From assembly GCA_002706335.1 (NCBI GenBank), contig PAKZ01000019.1:19704-83703 (forward strand): a stretch of 64,000 nucleotides of DNA, in the 5' to 3' direction. The DNA is from Ahrensia sp. (GTDB taxonomy: Bacteria; Pseudomonadota; Alphaproteobacteria; Rhizobiales; Rhizobiaceae). The position numbers and the translations under genes are program-made. The notes under the pieces were generated by a model, which saw only the letters and a list, made by a program, of their open reading frames with translations, was not told the origin of the DNA and did no database searches. Below, one piece after another: positions 17,435 through 24,823 of the stretch; within the stretch, counting starts at the first letter, position 1; each line of letters starts with the position of its first letter.

Positions 17435-17614
17435 TTGAATAAGCTTTCGACAGAAGAAGCGCGCCAGGGTCGCCGCGGCAAACCAGTCCTCATGGTGCTG
17501 ATCGGAGGCCTCGTTCTCGCCGGCGTTCTTGCGCTCATTCTGCACCCGTTCGAGCAGGGCGCAGGCACAATCGACAACGCGGCCGCAATCTCCGAAACCG
17601 CCGCTGCAGACTAA
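17435..17614 (+). CDS. Small single-pass membrane protein (59 aa)
   Basis: A TTG start with a near-ideal AGGAGGA ribosome binding site at 17424-17430 opens a 59-residue frame. Residues 1-17 are polar and basic (EEARQGRRGK), residues 18-37 form one transmembrane helix (VLMVLIGGLVLAGVLALIL), and the C-terminal tail is Ala-rich and acidic. The positive-inside rule puts the N-terminus in the cytoplasm. It lies between the cysteine protein and Dps, in the stress gene run. No known family recognised. Confidence 0.65.
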   Translation: MNKLSTEEARQGRRGKPVLMVLIGGLVLAGVLALILHPFEQGAGTIDNAAAISETAAAD

Positions 17615-17649
17615 ACGAATTTCACAACAACACTGAATGGAGGCGCTTT

Positions 17650-18156
17650 ATGTCACAAGCAGTCCTTAAACCGAAACTGTCCACGGAAAAGCCGGATACC
17701 GGTCTGACCGCCGACGCTAGAAAGCAGATTGCCGAACAGCTTTCCGCAATTCTCACCGACACCTATTTTCTCGTGATCAAATCGCATGTCTATCACTGGA
17801 ACGTGGTGGGCCCGCTGTTCCGTTCGGTCCATCTTCTGACCGAAGAACACTACAAGGATTTGTTCGCCGCCGCCGATGACATTGCCGAACGAATTCGCGC
17901 TCTGGGCTTTCACGCGCCGATCGTGGATGCCGCGGGACCGGACAAGGCAGTGGTATCATTGAACACGACAGCCCGGACCACGCATGACATGATCGCCGAT
18001 CTCATCGACGATCACGAAGCCGCGATCCGCAAGATGCGTGATGCGGCGGAAACAGCGGAGGGTCACGACGACTTCGTCTCGCATGACCTGCTGGTCGCGC
18101 GCTTGGCGTTCCATGAGAAAGCCGTATGGATGCTGCGCGCCCTGATAACGGAGTAA
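17650..18156 (+). CDS. dps: Dps-type ferritin-like DNA-protection protein
   Basis: A 168-residue member of the Dps family. The ferroxidase-site residues lie in KSHVYHWNVVGP and EEHYKDLFAAADDIAERIRALG, the core Dps signature. The protein would form cytoplasmic dodecamers that oxidise and store iron and protect DNA from peroxide. The N-terminal tail is Lys-rich, as expected for DNA contact. A GGAGGC ribosome binding site precedes the ATG, and a hairpin terminator follows. Context indicates control by the general stress sigma factor. Confidence 0.95.
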   Translation: MSQAVLKPKLSTEKPDTGLTADARKQIAEQLSAILTDTYFLVIKSHVYHWNVVGPLFRSVHLLTEEHYKDLFAAADDIAERIRALGFHAPIVDAAGPDKAVVSLNTTARTTHDMIADLIDDHEAAIRKMRDAAETAEGHDDFVSHDLLVARLAFHEKAVWMLRALITE

Positions 18157-18197
18157 TACGCATCCAACGCCGACTTTGGAGCGAAACCGAAATTGGT

Positions 18198-18223
18198 GCC
18201 CGCGAGACTTCATTCTCGCGGGC
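18198..18223 (+). terminator. Terminator hairpin after dps
   Basis: GCCCGCGAGA and TCTCGCGGGC form a perfect 10-bp stem with a 6-nt loop, followed by the weak T-rich run TTGGTTTG, 41 bp past the dps stop. It also separates dps from the convergent Crp/Fnr gene. Confidence 0.75.
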
Positions 18224-18263
18224 TTGGTTTGCCAAGGTCGGAATCTGTCGAGTGGCGAGGGCC

Positions 18264-19019
18264 TCAGATGAACGGGCGGGCGAACTCTGGCAGGCCGGTC
18301 CAGTTGGCGATCTCGCGCAACTTCTCATTGTCCCTGATCTCGAAGCCTGAATCGAGCCACGAGATCGCGCCGCGATCACCAAGTTTCTTCAAGGTCTTGT
18401 TGGTATGCACCAGTGACAGACCGAGCGTGTCCGCAACATGCTGCTGGGTTAGAGGTGCGATCCGCGCCTTGCGATTGAACAACTCGACAGCCGCGCCGCG
18501 CTCATACAGGAAAGACAGAAGGTAGGCCGCGCGCTCCATTGCGGATCGCCGACCGATCGACAGCAGATGCTCGTCCAGCATCTGTTCTTCACGGGCGGCC
18601 AGCCAGGTGATGTCATAGGCGAGATGCGGATGGGTTTCGAAAAGATCGAACAGCCGATTGCGTTCGAACACACACAGGATCATGTCGGACAAAGCGTCGA
18701 CCGAATGATGCATTTCCGAAAGCACAGAACCCTGCAGACCCAGAAAATCCCCGGGTAGAACATAGTTGAGTATCTGCCGCCGGCCGTCCTCGAGCATCTT
18801 GTAGCGGAATCCCCAACCCGAAATCACCGTGTAGAGATGGACGCTATGGGTGCCCTCGAGCAGGATTGTCGATCCTGCATCGCTGACGAGTTCTCCGCGT
18901 TTGAAGCCGGAGATGAATTCGAGCTCTGGCGGTTCGAACGACCGAAAATGACCGCTACACAAAAGAGGACATTCCTCGCAGGGGATATTACGCGTCTTTT
19001 TCGGAGGAGACGTGTCCAT
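18264..19019 (-). CDS. Crp/Fnr family transcriptional regulator with four candidate Fe-S cysteines
   Basis: A 251-residue regulator with an N-terminal cyclic-nucleotide-binding beta-roll and a C-terminal winged helix. Cysteines fall at 14, 17, 21 and 116 (IPCEECPLLC and LCVFER), close to the spacing of the [4Fe-4S] ligands of Fnr. The recognition helix LTQQHVADTLGLSLVHTNKTL lacks the Fnr E-x-x-S-R pattern (cited in part), so it probably does not bind TTGAT-N4-ATCAA boxes. It is therefore a Crp/Fnr protein of unknown target, perhaps redox-sensing. Confidence 0.85.
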   Translation of the reverse strand: MDTSPPKKTRNIPCEECPLLCSGHFRSFEPPELEFISGFKRGELVSDAGSTILLEGTHSVHLYTVISGWGFRYKMLEDGRRQILNYVLPGDFLGLQGSVLSEMHHSVDALSDMILCVFERNRLFDLFETHPHLAYDITWLAAREEQMLDEHLLSIGRRSAMERAAYLLSFLYERGAAVELFNRKARIAPLTQQHVADTLGLSLVHTNKTLKKLGDRGAISWLDSGFEIRDNEKLREIANWTGLPEFARPFI

Positions 19020-19141
19020 GGGCGTTCAAACCGTTTTTCCGATGTAGGGATGACGTTGAGTCAGTGTGTCTTATTTTAATGACTCCCAGTCAAACGCAGA
19101 CCATACACTTTCGTTCCATCACTCGCCAGGAGACACCCTTT

Positions 19142-19489
19142 TTGCTGTCCGGAAAAACCGTCCTGATCCTCGAGGACAACGCACTGATTGCGCTGGATAT
19201 AGAAACTGTCCTCGATGAACTCGGCGCCACAAATGTCGTTATGGAAGGCGGCGGGAGCGGTTCGCTCACGGAACAGCAGTTTGATCTTGCGATTGTCGAT
19301 TTCCGCGCCGCGGCATTGCTGGGCGAAGCGTTTTTTATCGCGATCGAACGCCATCGCGTACCGGTCGTGTTCATGATGACAGATCCCGAAATGGACACCC
19401 CCATCGGACTTCCCGGCCAGTTCGAGGTAGTCCAGAAGCCCTTCGCCTATGAAGATCTCCACGCGGCAGTCGCCCGATTGATGGGCTGA
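19142..19489 (+). CDS. Receiver-only response regulator
   Basis: A receiver domain of 115 residues without an output domain. The acidic pair is in VLILEDN, the phospho-acceptor in LAIVDF, the switch Thr in VFMMTD and the conserved Lys in VVQKPF. A TTG at 19142 with AGGAGA eight bases upstream is the best start; ATGs at 19064 and 19079 lack a ribosome binding site. Single-domain receivers beside ecfG act as phosphate shuttles or sinks between HWE kinases and PhyR, which is the likely role here. Confidence 0.82.
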   Translation: MLSGKTVLILEDNALIALDIETVLDELGATNVVMEGGGSGSLTEQQFDLAIVDFRAAALLGEAFFIAIERHRVPVVFMMTDPEMDTPIGLPGQFEVVQKPFAYEDLHAAVARLMG

Positions 19490-20050
19490 TCAGGCCGCGT
19501 TACCCACCAAAGGGCGGTTCATCACATGCGTCGAGACTCCGTCGGGGCCATAGTCGCTGCTGTCGGTGATTTCCAGAAGCTCGCTGAGCCGTGCCCTCGC
19601 CCTTGAGACGCGGCTCTTCACCGTACCGACCGCGCAACCGCAAATTTCCGATGCTTCCTCGTAGGAAAGGCCCGTGGCGCCGATCAGGATGATCGCTTCG
19701 CGCTGATCGTCCGGCAACTTTGCAAGCGCGACCTGAAAATCCTGCATATCGAGCTTGCCCGCCTGCTCGGGATGGGTGGCCATCGCCACGGTCAACGCGC
19801 CATCGGCATCAGAGACTTCTCGACCGCGCTTGCGCATCTGGCTGTAGAATTCGTTGCGCAGGATTGTGAACAGCCATGCACGCAAATTGGTGCCGGGCTG
19901 GAAAGACGCCTGCTTGTCCCATGCGCGCACCAAAGTCTCCTGCACAAGGTCGTCGGCTTTGTCGGCCGTACCGCAAAGTGATATCGCGAAGGCGCGCAGG
20001 TTCGGGATGGCGGCCAGCAGACCTTCTTTGAAGGGAACCGCTTCAGTCAT
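19490..20050 (-). CDS. ecfG: EcfG-type general stress sigma factor
   Basis: A 186-residue ECF sigma factor of the EcfG group. Region 2 includes LRAFAISLCGTADKADDLVQ and NLRAWLFTILRNEFYS; region 4 includes LPDDQREAIILIGATGLSYEEA and the helix-turn-helix GCAVGTVKSRVSRAR (cited in parts). It directs RNA polymerase to GGAAC-N17-GTT promoters. It overlaps nepR by 8 bp, the conserved nepR-ecfG arrangement. NepR holds it inactive until phosphorylated PhyR captures NepR. Confidence 0.96.
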   Translation of the reverse strand: MTEAVPFKEGLLAAIPNLRAFAISLCGTADKADDLVQETLVRAWDKQASFQPGTNLRAWLFTILRNEFYSQMRKRGREVSDADGALTVAMATHPEQAGKLDMQDFQVALAKLPDDQREAIILIGATGLSYEEASEICGCAVGTVKSRVSRARARLSELLEITDSSDYGPDGVSTHVMNRPLVGNAA

Positions 20051-20258
20051 GATCGCGATCCTTCGCCGGTTTGCTTTCCGCGGATTCGAGCCGATTCAGC
20101 AGATCGCGGAAGCGATCCGGAACGGGTTCGTTGAGAACTTCATCAAACTGGGCACGAAGCCTCTTGCCGATCTGTGATGCAGTCAGATCATCCAGTTTCG
20201 GCGGTTTCTTGTCGCTGTCCGGCACGGAATAGCTTGCCTGATTTTGTGTTGATGTCAT
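20043..20258 (-). CDS. nepR: Anti-sigma factor NepR
   Basis: A 71-residue protein with the NepR signature: helix 1 IGKRLRAQFDEVLNEPVPDR and helix 2 FRDLLNRLE, flanked by disordered polar tails. It binds EcfG under normal conditions and is sequestered by phosphorylated PhyR under stress. It is first in the nepR-ecfG operon, divergent from phyR, with a shared EcfG-type promoter between them. Confidence 0.96.
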   Translation of the reverse strand: MTSTQNQASYSVPDSDKKPPKLDDLTASQIGKRLRAQFDEVLNEPVPDRFRDLLNRLESAESKPAKDRDHD

Positions 20259-20320
20259 GAACCTCTAACCTCACAATTTAACCCAGAACGCGTCAGGTTG
20301 AAATTGGTTGCAAAAAAAAT

Positions 20321-20347
20321 GGAACTTTTCCTGCCGGTGAGCGTTCC
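20321..20347. promoter_or_regulatory. Symmetrical bidirectional EcfG promoter (nepR-ecfG / phyR)
   Basis: GGAAC at 20321-20325 and GTTCC at 20343-20347 make an inverted pair. On the plus strand this reads GGAAC-N17-GTT toward phyR; on the minus strand the same bases read GGAAC-N17-GTT toward nepR-ecfG. One DNA segment therefore provides -35 and -10 elements in both directions. Only one polymerase can sit on it at a time. Confidence 0.8.
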
Positions 20348-20380
20348 CATGTAATCCAAGTGATAGCCAGGAGGGTATTT

Positions 20381-21172
20381 ATGTCACTCGCAGTCGAATT
20401 ATCGGGGCAAATTCCATATCTGCGCCGCTACGCTCGGTCGGTCATGGGATCGCAGACCAGTGCGGACAATTATGTCGCAGCGCTTCTTGAAGCGCTCATC
20501 TCCGATCCGTCGTCTCTGCCGAACAATCACGGAATACGCACGGGACTCTACAAAATGTTCGTATCCCTGTGGTCGTCGATCGATCTCAACTTGCGCGACT
20601 CGCAGTCCGCCGGCGTCGAGCAGAGTGCAACACGCACATTGCAAGCGATTTCACCGCTTCCGCGTCAGGCTTTCCTTCTGGTTTTCGTCGAGGGCTTCTC
20701 GCGCGAAGAGGCAGCATATGTTCTCGGTGTCGACGACGACGAACTCGCGACGCTGATCAATCAGGCGCATAGCGACATTGCCGCGCAGGTGGCGACCAAA
20801 GTCCTGATCATCGAAGACGAGCCGCTGATCGCCATGGACATTCAGGCCATGGTCGAGGATCTCGGCCACACGGTGACCGGCATCGCGCGCACGCACACGG
20901 AAGCTATGCAGATGGTGGGAGCGGACCGTCCAGGCATCATTCTCGCCGACATTCAGCTCGCGGACGGAAGTTCCGGTCTTGATGCCGTGAATGAGATACT
21001 TCACGAAATGACGCTTCCGGTGATATTCATCACGGCTTTCCCGGAACGGCTGCTGACCGGCGAACGCCCGGAACCCGCATTTCTGGTAACCAAGCCGTTC
21101 GAACCGGCTGCGGTTTCGGCGCTGATAAGCCAGGCACTGTTCTTCCGGGAGGATGTGAGAGACGCGGCGTAA
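20381..21172 (+). CDS. phyR: General stress response regulator PhyR
   Basis: A 263-residue protein with an N-terminal EcfG-like sigma mimic (residues ~1-135; [20 protein letters not shown] is region-4-like) and a C-terminal receiver (residues ~140-255). Receiver residues are E145/D146, phospho-acceptor D190 (ILADIQL), T218 and K238 (VTKPF). D190 matches the number I recall for Methylobacterium PhyR. Phosphorylation exposes the sigma mimic, which titrates NepR. The start at 20381 follows AGGAGGG; the upstream ATG at 20360 has no ribosome binding site. Confidence 0.97.
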   Translation: MSLAVELSGQIPYLRRYARSVMGSQTSADNYVAALLEALISDPSSLPNNHGIRTGLYKMFVSLWSSIDLNLRDSQSAGVEQSATRTLQAISPLPRQAFLLVFVEGFSREEAAYVLGVDDDELATLINQAHSDIAAQVATKVLIIEDEPLIAMDIQAMVEDLGHTVTGIARTHTEAMQMVGADRPGIILADIQLADGSSGLDAVNEILHEMTLPVIFITAFPERLLTGERPEPAFLVTKPFEPAAVSALISQALFFREDVRDAA

Positions 21173-21187
21173 AAAAACGCGTCTCAA

Positions 21188-21212
21188 GGAACCGGAGGGG
21201 CTCATGGACGTT
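21188..21212 (+). promoter_or_regulatory. EcfG-type promoter of the DUF1328 gene
   Basis: GGAAC (21188-21192) and GTT (21210-21212) are spaced 17 bp and lie 31 bp before the DUF1328 start. It begins only 15 bp after the phyR stop. Confidence 0.75.
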
Positions 21213-21243
21213 GTCGAATTGTGTAGTAACAAGGAGATACGTC

Positions 21244-21408
21244 ATGCTTGGATGGGCACTTACTTTTCTCGTTGTCGCGCTTATAGCGGCTTTTCTCGGA
21301 TTTGGTGGCGTCGCCGGGGCATCTGCCGGTATCGCTCAGATTCTGTTCTTCATCTTCCTGATCCTGTTCGTAGTCAGTCTCGCCGCACGGATCTTCAGGA
21401 GAGTGTAA
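21244..21408 (+). CDS. DUF1328 small membrane protein (YtjA-like)
   Basis: A 54-residue protein with two transmembrane segments, [20 protein letters not shown] and [20 protein letters not shown], the DUF1328 hallmark. AAGGAG precedes the ATG at 21244. Members are common stress-induced membrane peptides in alphaproteobacteria; function unknown. It has its own EcfG-type promoter. Confidence 0.88.
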   Translation: MLGWALTFLVVALIAAFLGFGGVAGASAGIAQILFFIFLILFVVSLAARIFRRV

Positions 21409-21416
21409 ATTACAGC

Positions 21417-21444
21417 GCGGGCGGATCCGGAAGGATACGCCCGC
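21417..21444 (+). terminator. Hairpin after the DUF1328 gene
   Basis: GCGGGCG and CGCCCGC form a 7-bp outer stem, with GATCC/GGAT pairing inside. A short AGATTT follows. It is 9 bp past the DUF1328 stop and 23 bp before the histidine kinase start, so the kinase may be expressed by partial read-through. Confidence 0.55.
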
Positions 21445-21466
21445 CCAGATTTGTGGCGTAGGATAC

Positions 21467-22435
21467 ATGCCCAACCGGGACATGGTTTTAAAGTCACTGG
21501 CGGGAACACCGGTGACGATTTTTTTTCAGGATTTGGACGGCAATTTTCGCTGGTTCGTCAATCCGCAGTCCGTTTGGGCGGCGGCTGACAGGACCGGAAC
21601 GCATCAGAGCGCGCTATTTGAGGAAAGCGCCCTCGACGACCTCGCGGCGGCGAAACGAGAAGCCGAAGAATCGCGAAAGCCGCAAAGCGTGGACGTCACC
21701 GCCGTGTCGGTCGACGAGGCCGGTCGACCGGAACACTGGAATCTCCATCTCACCATCAACCGTACGCGCGATCAGGAAAACGGCGTCGAGGGCTTTATCT
21801 GTTCCTGCATCGATGTGACGGAGCAGAAGCAGCGCGAGCGAACCCTTAAGAATTTGCTGCGAGAGGTGTCTCACCGCTCCAAGAACATGTTGGCCATGGT
21901 ACTGAGCCTGTCGGCACAGACCGCACGCGTTGCTCCGACAAAGAACGAATATATCCGCCGTTTCACCGGGCGGCTGCAATCGCTCGCCAGATCCCAGGAC
22001 GTCATCACGGACAGCAATTGGCGCGGTTCCAGCCTGTTTGATCTGGTACAGCGGCAGGTTCGCGATGTTGTACCTACGGCCGAAGCGCAAATCCTGTTCG
22101 AAGGCGACAATCTCGAACTTGGCCCAAACGGGACTTTGCACGTCGGACTGGCCCTGCACGAACTTGTGACGAACGCCCTTGTGCATGGCGCCCTGACGCT
22201 GGCGAACGGCAAGATCGTCATATCCTGTCGACGAGCATCAGCCCTTGAAGGCGGCGCCACTCTGACATGGACCGAAACACCACGCGTTCATTCCCCGGTC
22301 AGCCGCCCGAAAAGTTTTGGCAGGACCATGCTCGAACGGATCGTGCCCGCCGCCGTCAACGGCCGGGGCGCATTGGAAATTACCGATGACGCCGTGATCT
22401 ACTCGCTGTCGATCGCAAAATCCGAAATCATCTGA
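21467..22435 (+). CDS. Soluble PAS-HWE histidine kinase
   Basis: A 322-residue cytoplasmic kinase. Residues ~10-120 form a PAS domain (FFQDLDGNFRWFVNP, ending in GFICSCIDVTEQKQ), followed by phospho-acceptor H136 in REVSHRSKN, the N-box ALHELVTNALVHG and LTWTET carrying the HWE W-x-E. There is no membrane segment. Its position right after phyR and DUF1328 fits a kinase that phosphorylates PhyR (PhyK-like role) or a receiver. The signal bound by the PAS domain is unknown. Confidence 0.88.
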   Translation: MPNRDMVLKSLAGTPVTIFFQDLDGNFRWFVNPQSVWAAADRTGTHQSALFEESALDDLAAAKREAEESRKPQSVDVTAVSVDEAGRPEHWNLHLTINRTRDQENGVEGFICSCIDVTEQKQRERTLKNLLREVSHRSKNMLAMVLSLSAQTARVAPTKNEYIRRFTGRLQSLARSQDVITDSNWRGSSLFDLVQRQVRDVVPTAEAQILFEGDNLELGPNGTLHVGLALHELVTNALVHGALTLANGKIVISCRRASALEGGATLTWTETPRVHSPVSRPKSFGRTMLERIVPAAVNGRGALEITDDAVIYSLSIAKSEII

Positions 22436-22455
22436 AATAATCGCCCCATAAAACA

Positions 22456-22486
22456 AGAGAGAACCGGTGGGGGAAACCGGTTCTCT
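22456..22486. terminator. Strong 12-bp hairpin between the HWE kinase and the 22.6 kb gene
   Basis: GAGAGAACCGGT and ACCGGTTCTCTC pair perfectly around a 7-nt loop. On the minus strand it is followed by TTGTTTTAT, a usable T-run; on the plus strand there is none. It could end the minus-strand gene at 22604 and, less efficiently, the kinase message. Confidence 0.65.
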
Positions 22487-22603
22487 CCAACGAACGGCGC
22501 GTGCGGGGGTAGGAGGGAAGTGCGCCGTTTTTCAAGCTCGTTTGCCGAGTTGCGAAGGTAAAACGCTTGCCGGGATGATCGGTTCCCGTGCGCCGAAAAA
22601 AAT

Positions 22604-22864
22604 TTATTGGTTTCGCAACGCCGAAATCAGCTCGCCCTTATCCATCTTGGAGCGCCCTTCGATACCGATATCGGCCGCCCGTTCATAGAGCTCGTCCTTC
22701 GTCCACTCCTCGTAAGGTGCAGCCTTCCCGCCTTTGGCGGACGGCTTGTCGCCACGCGCCTTGGCATTGGCGATACGGGCGGCTTTTTCCTTCGACGCGC
22801 CATCTTCGCGCAACGCTTCATAAACATCGTCATTCTTGACGCTCGGCCGTTTCTCGTTCGGCAT
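22604..22864 (-). CDS. Small basic Rho-N/SAP-like protein
   Basis: An 86-residue protein beginning MPNEKRPSVKNDDVYEAL with GGAGC upstream of the ATG at 22864. The N-terminal half is Lys/Arg-rich (KEKAARIANAKARGDKPS) and the C-terminal WTKDELYERAADIGIEGRSK followed by MDKGELISALR resembles the Rho-termination-factor N-terminal helix-extended-loop-helix fold. Proteins like this are annotated as Rho-termination-factor-like or DNA-binding stress proteins. A weak EcfG-like site (TGAAC-N17-GTT) lies at 22936-22960 on its strand. Confidence 0.78.
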   Translation of the reverse strand: MPNEKRPSVKNDDVYEALREDGASKEKAARIANAKARGDKPSAKGGKAAPYEEWTKDELYERAADIGIEGRSKMDKGELISALRNQ

Positions 22865-22935
22865 TTGATGCTCCTTTCCTGGCAACGCCGACACCATCGA
22901 CGCAGCAATCGTCCAGTCTCAGTTCTCGGGAAGTG

Positions 22936-22960
22936 AACGCGGAAACAGCGGTCTGGTTCA
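22936..22960 (-). promoter_or_regulatory. Weak EcfG-like promoter of the Rho-N-like gene
   Basis: On the minus strand TGAAC (22960-22956) and GTT (22938-22936) are spaced 17 bp, with one mismatch in the -35 compared with GGAAC. It lies 72 bp before the gene start, back to back with a clear EcfG site on the plus strand. Confidence 0.35.
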
Positions 22961-22967
22961 AAATGCG

Positions 22968-22992
22968 GGAACGCGATGAACGCTGGCGCGTT
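22968..22992 (+). promoter_or_regulatory. EcfG-type promoter of the DUF2254 gene
   Basis: GGAAC (22968-22972) and GTT (22990-22992) are spaced 17 bp and lie 33 bp upstream of the DUF2254 start at 23026. Confidence 0.75.
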
Positions 22993-23025
22993 AGATTTAT
23001 ACCGATCACGTGAGCATTTATTTTT

Positions 23026-24303
23026 TTGAAGCCGATTTTTTACCGCCAGTTGCTGTTCTTGCGCGGATTGATAACGGTCCCGGGCGGGATTGCTCTGACG
23101 ATCTGGTTGTCTGCTTTTCCGCTGTTGTGGATTGATCACGCGTTCAAGGCGTCGATGGTCTCGTGGTTTGGCATCGCCGCCGAGATGACGCCCGATACCG
23201 CGCGAACCCTACTGTCGACTATTGCCGCCGCCGCGATCACGACGCTGAGCCTTGTTTATTCGCTGGTCCTGATTGTATTTACGCTTGCCGCCGGCAATAT
23301 CGCGCCGCGACTTCTCAAGCGGTTCACCAGCGACCGGGTCAACCAGGTTACCGCAGGGCTGCTCGGCGGAACTTTTCTCTTTGCTTTGTCCGTGCTTTAC
23401 CGCACCGGACCTGATCTCGTTCCGCCGCTGTCCATCGCCGGCGCCTCATTTCTCGCCGTCATCTCCGTTCTGCAACTGATCTATTTCGTCCACGCCGTAT
23501 CGCGCAGCGTAACGATCGACGAAGAAATTGCCGCGATCTCAGACCGCCTGGAAAAGCGCATCGCCATGATGGTGCGCGACGAAGAAGAACAGGCGTCCGA
23601 ACGGTCCTCTGCCAACGACTTTCCCTATTCCGTGGAAGCATCGAGTTCGGGCTATCTGAACGCGGTCGATGAAAAGGCGCTTCTGGCGCTCGCCGTCGAG
23701 CAGGATTTCGCTATTCGCCTGCGCTTCAAGCCGGGCGACTTCATCATCGAGACGCAGACCCTTGCATATTTGTCGCGGTATCCGGAGGCGGAGCAGTCCG
23801 ACCTTATTGCAGAACGTTTGCGAGATAGCCTGCTCATTCTGCCGCTTCGCGATGCGGTCGACGATATTGAGTATTCGATCAATCTGCTGATCGAGATCGC
23901 ATTGCGAGCCCTGTCGCCGGGCGTAAACGACACCTTCACCGCGATCGCCTCGCTCGACAGGCTAACGGCGGCGCTGTCAGCGGCGGTGCGAATGGGTCTT
24001 CGCGGCCGCGATCTCACCGACCGGGAAGGCACATTGCGTGTCGAGATGCCGGGGCTCAGCCTCGAGGCCATTTTCGACACCGCGTTCCATCCACTCCGCC
24101 AGGCCGGCGCCGGGAACATGCTGATGATGAAGCATCTGGCGCACGCGCTGGTGCGCCTGCGCGAAATCGGGAACTCCGAGGCGCGCGAACTCATTTCATC
24201 CCATGCAAGACTGCTGCTCGACAGCGCCAAAGCCAAAGAGCCGCTCGATGCCGACTACACGGATTTGAAGCGGCTGCTGCCGTTCCTCGAAAAGGGAGAA
24301 TGA
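23026..24303 (+). CDS. DUF2254 integral membrane protein
   Basis: A 425-residue protein. Four hydrophobic segments occupy the first ~160 residues (about 14-34, 61-88, 108-127, 135-157), followed by a large soluble domain. The signatures TIAAAAITTLSLVYSLVLIV and ALSPGVNDTFTAIASLDRL match DUF2254. The start is a TTG; no strong ribosome binding site is visible and no in-frame ATG upstream would improve it. It is likely under the EcfG promoter at 22968 and is translationally coupled to a small TM protein downstream. Function unknown. Confidence 0.85.
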   Translation: MKPIFYRQLLFLRGLITVPGGIALTIWLSAFPLLWIDHAFKASMVSWFGIAAEMTPDTARTLLSTIAAAAITTLSLVYSLVLIVFTLAAGNIAPRLLKRFTSDRVNQVTAGLLGGTFLFALSVLYRTGPDLVPPLSIAGASFLAVISVLQLIYFVHAVSRSVTIDEEIAAISDRLEKRIAMMVRDEEEQASERSSANDFPYSVEASSSGYLNAVDEKALLALAVEQDFAIRLRFKPGDFIIETQTLAYLSRYPEAEQSDLIAERLRDSLLILPLRDAVDDIEYSINLLIEIALRALSPGVNDTFTAIASLDRLTAALSAAVRMGLRGRDLTDREGTLRVEMPGLSLEAIFDTAFHPLRQAGAGNMLMMKHLAHALVRLREIGNSEARELISSHARLLLDSAKAKEPLDADYTDLKRLLPFLEKGE

Positions 24304-24497
24304 CCATGCCAGATCAAAGCAAAGCCGATATCGACCTGCAGAACCGCAAAATCGAACAGGAAGCGCGCGACGACAGTGACTTGGAAACTGTCGTACCGCC
24401 AACATCGCCGTTCGGCGGGATGACGACATGGTGGCGTGCCGGCGCCGCGCTTGTCGGTATCATTGTTATCGTCTTAATCATCGCACAAGCGCTCTGA
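24300..24497 (+). CDS. Small single-pass membrane protein coupled to DUF2254
   Basis: A 65-residue protein with a polar acidic N-terminal half (DIDLQNRKIEQEARDDSDLE) and one C-terminal transmembrane helix (AALVGIIVIVLIIAQAL). Its ATG overlaps the DUF2254 stop (ATGA), so the two proteins are probably made together and may interact. An alternative ATG is at 24306. No family recognised. Confidence 0.72.
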   Translation: MTMPDQSKADIDLQNRKIEQEARDDSDLETVVPPTSPFGGMTTWWRAGAALVGIIVIVLIIAQAL

Positions 24498-24510
24498 GAC
24501 AAGGACGAAA

Positions 24511-24542
24511 AAAGGCCGCCCCCGAGGAGCGGCCTTTTTTTT
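24511..24542. terminator. Bidirectional intrinsic terminator
   Basis: AAAAGGCCGC and GCGGCCTTTT form a GC stem flanked by A- and T-runs, so it works in both directions. It ends the DUF2254 operon on the plus strand and the convergent csbD-like gene on the minus strand. Confidence 0.88.
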
Positions 24543-24560
24543 ATTGCTGTTCAGGACCCC

Positions 24561-24758
24561 TTACAGGGAATCCAGCCATTCATTGACTGCCTCGCGGGCC
24601 TCTTCCTTGGTCTTGCCGTAGCGATACTGGATCTTGCCGGCCAGTTCTTCGCGGTCGCCATTGACTTCGGCGAGATCATCATCGGTGAGCTTACCCCAGG
24701 ATGACTGGGCCTTGCCTTTGTATTCAGTCCATTTGCCTTCGATCTGGTCCCAATTCAT
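24561..24758 (-). CDS. CsbD family stress protein
   Basis: A 65-residue hydrophilic protein of the CsbD family: MNWDQIEGKWTEYKGKAQ at the N-terminus and GKIQYRYGKTKEEA at the C-terminal half. In Bacillus csbD is a sigma-B general stress gene; in Rhizobiales homologues are typically EcfG targets. No exact EcfG motif was found just upstream, so it may depend on another promoter. Confidence 0.92.
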   Translation of the reverse strand: MNWDQIEGKWTEYKGKAQSSWGKLTDDDLAEVNGDREELAGKIQYRYGKTKEEAREAVNEWLDSL

Positions 24759-24823
24759 ATCAGGTCTCCTTCAATTTCTTTGCGGGGGTGAAATCCGGCG
24801 GGTTCATGCCGCCGGAATGGAAT

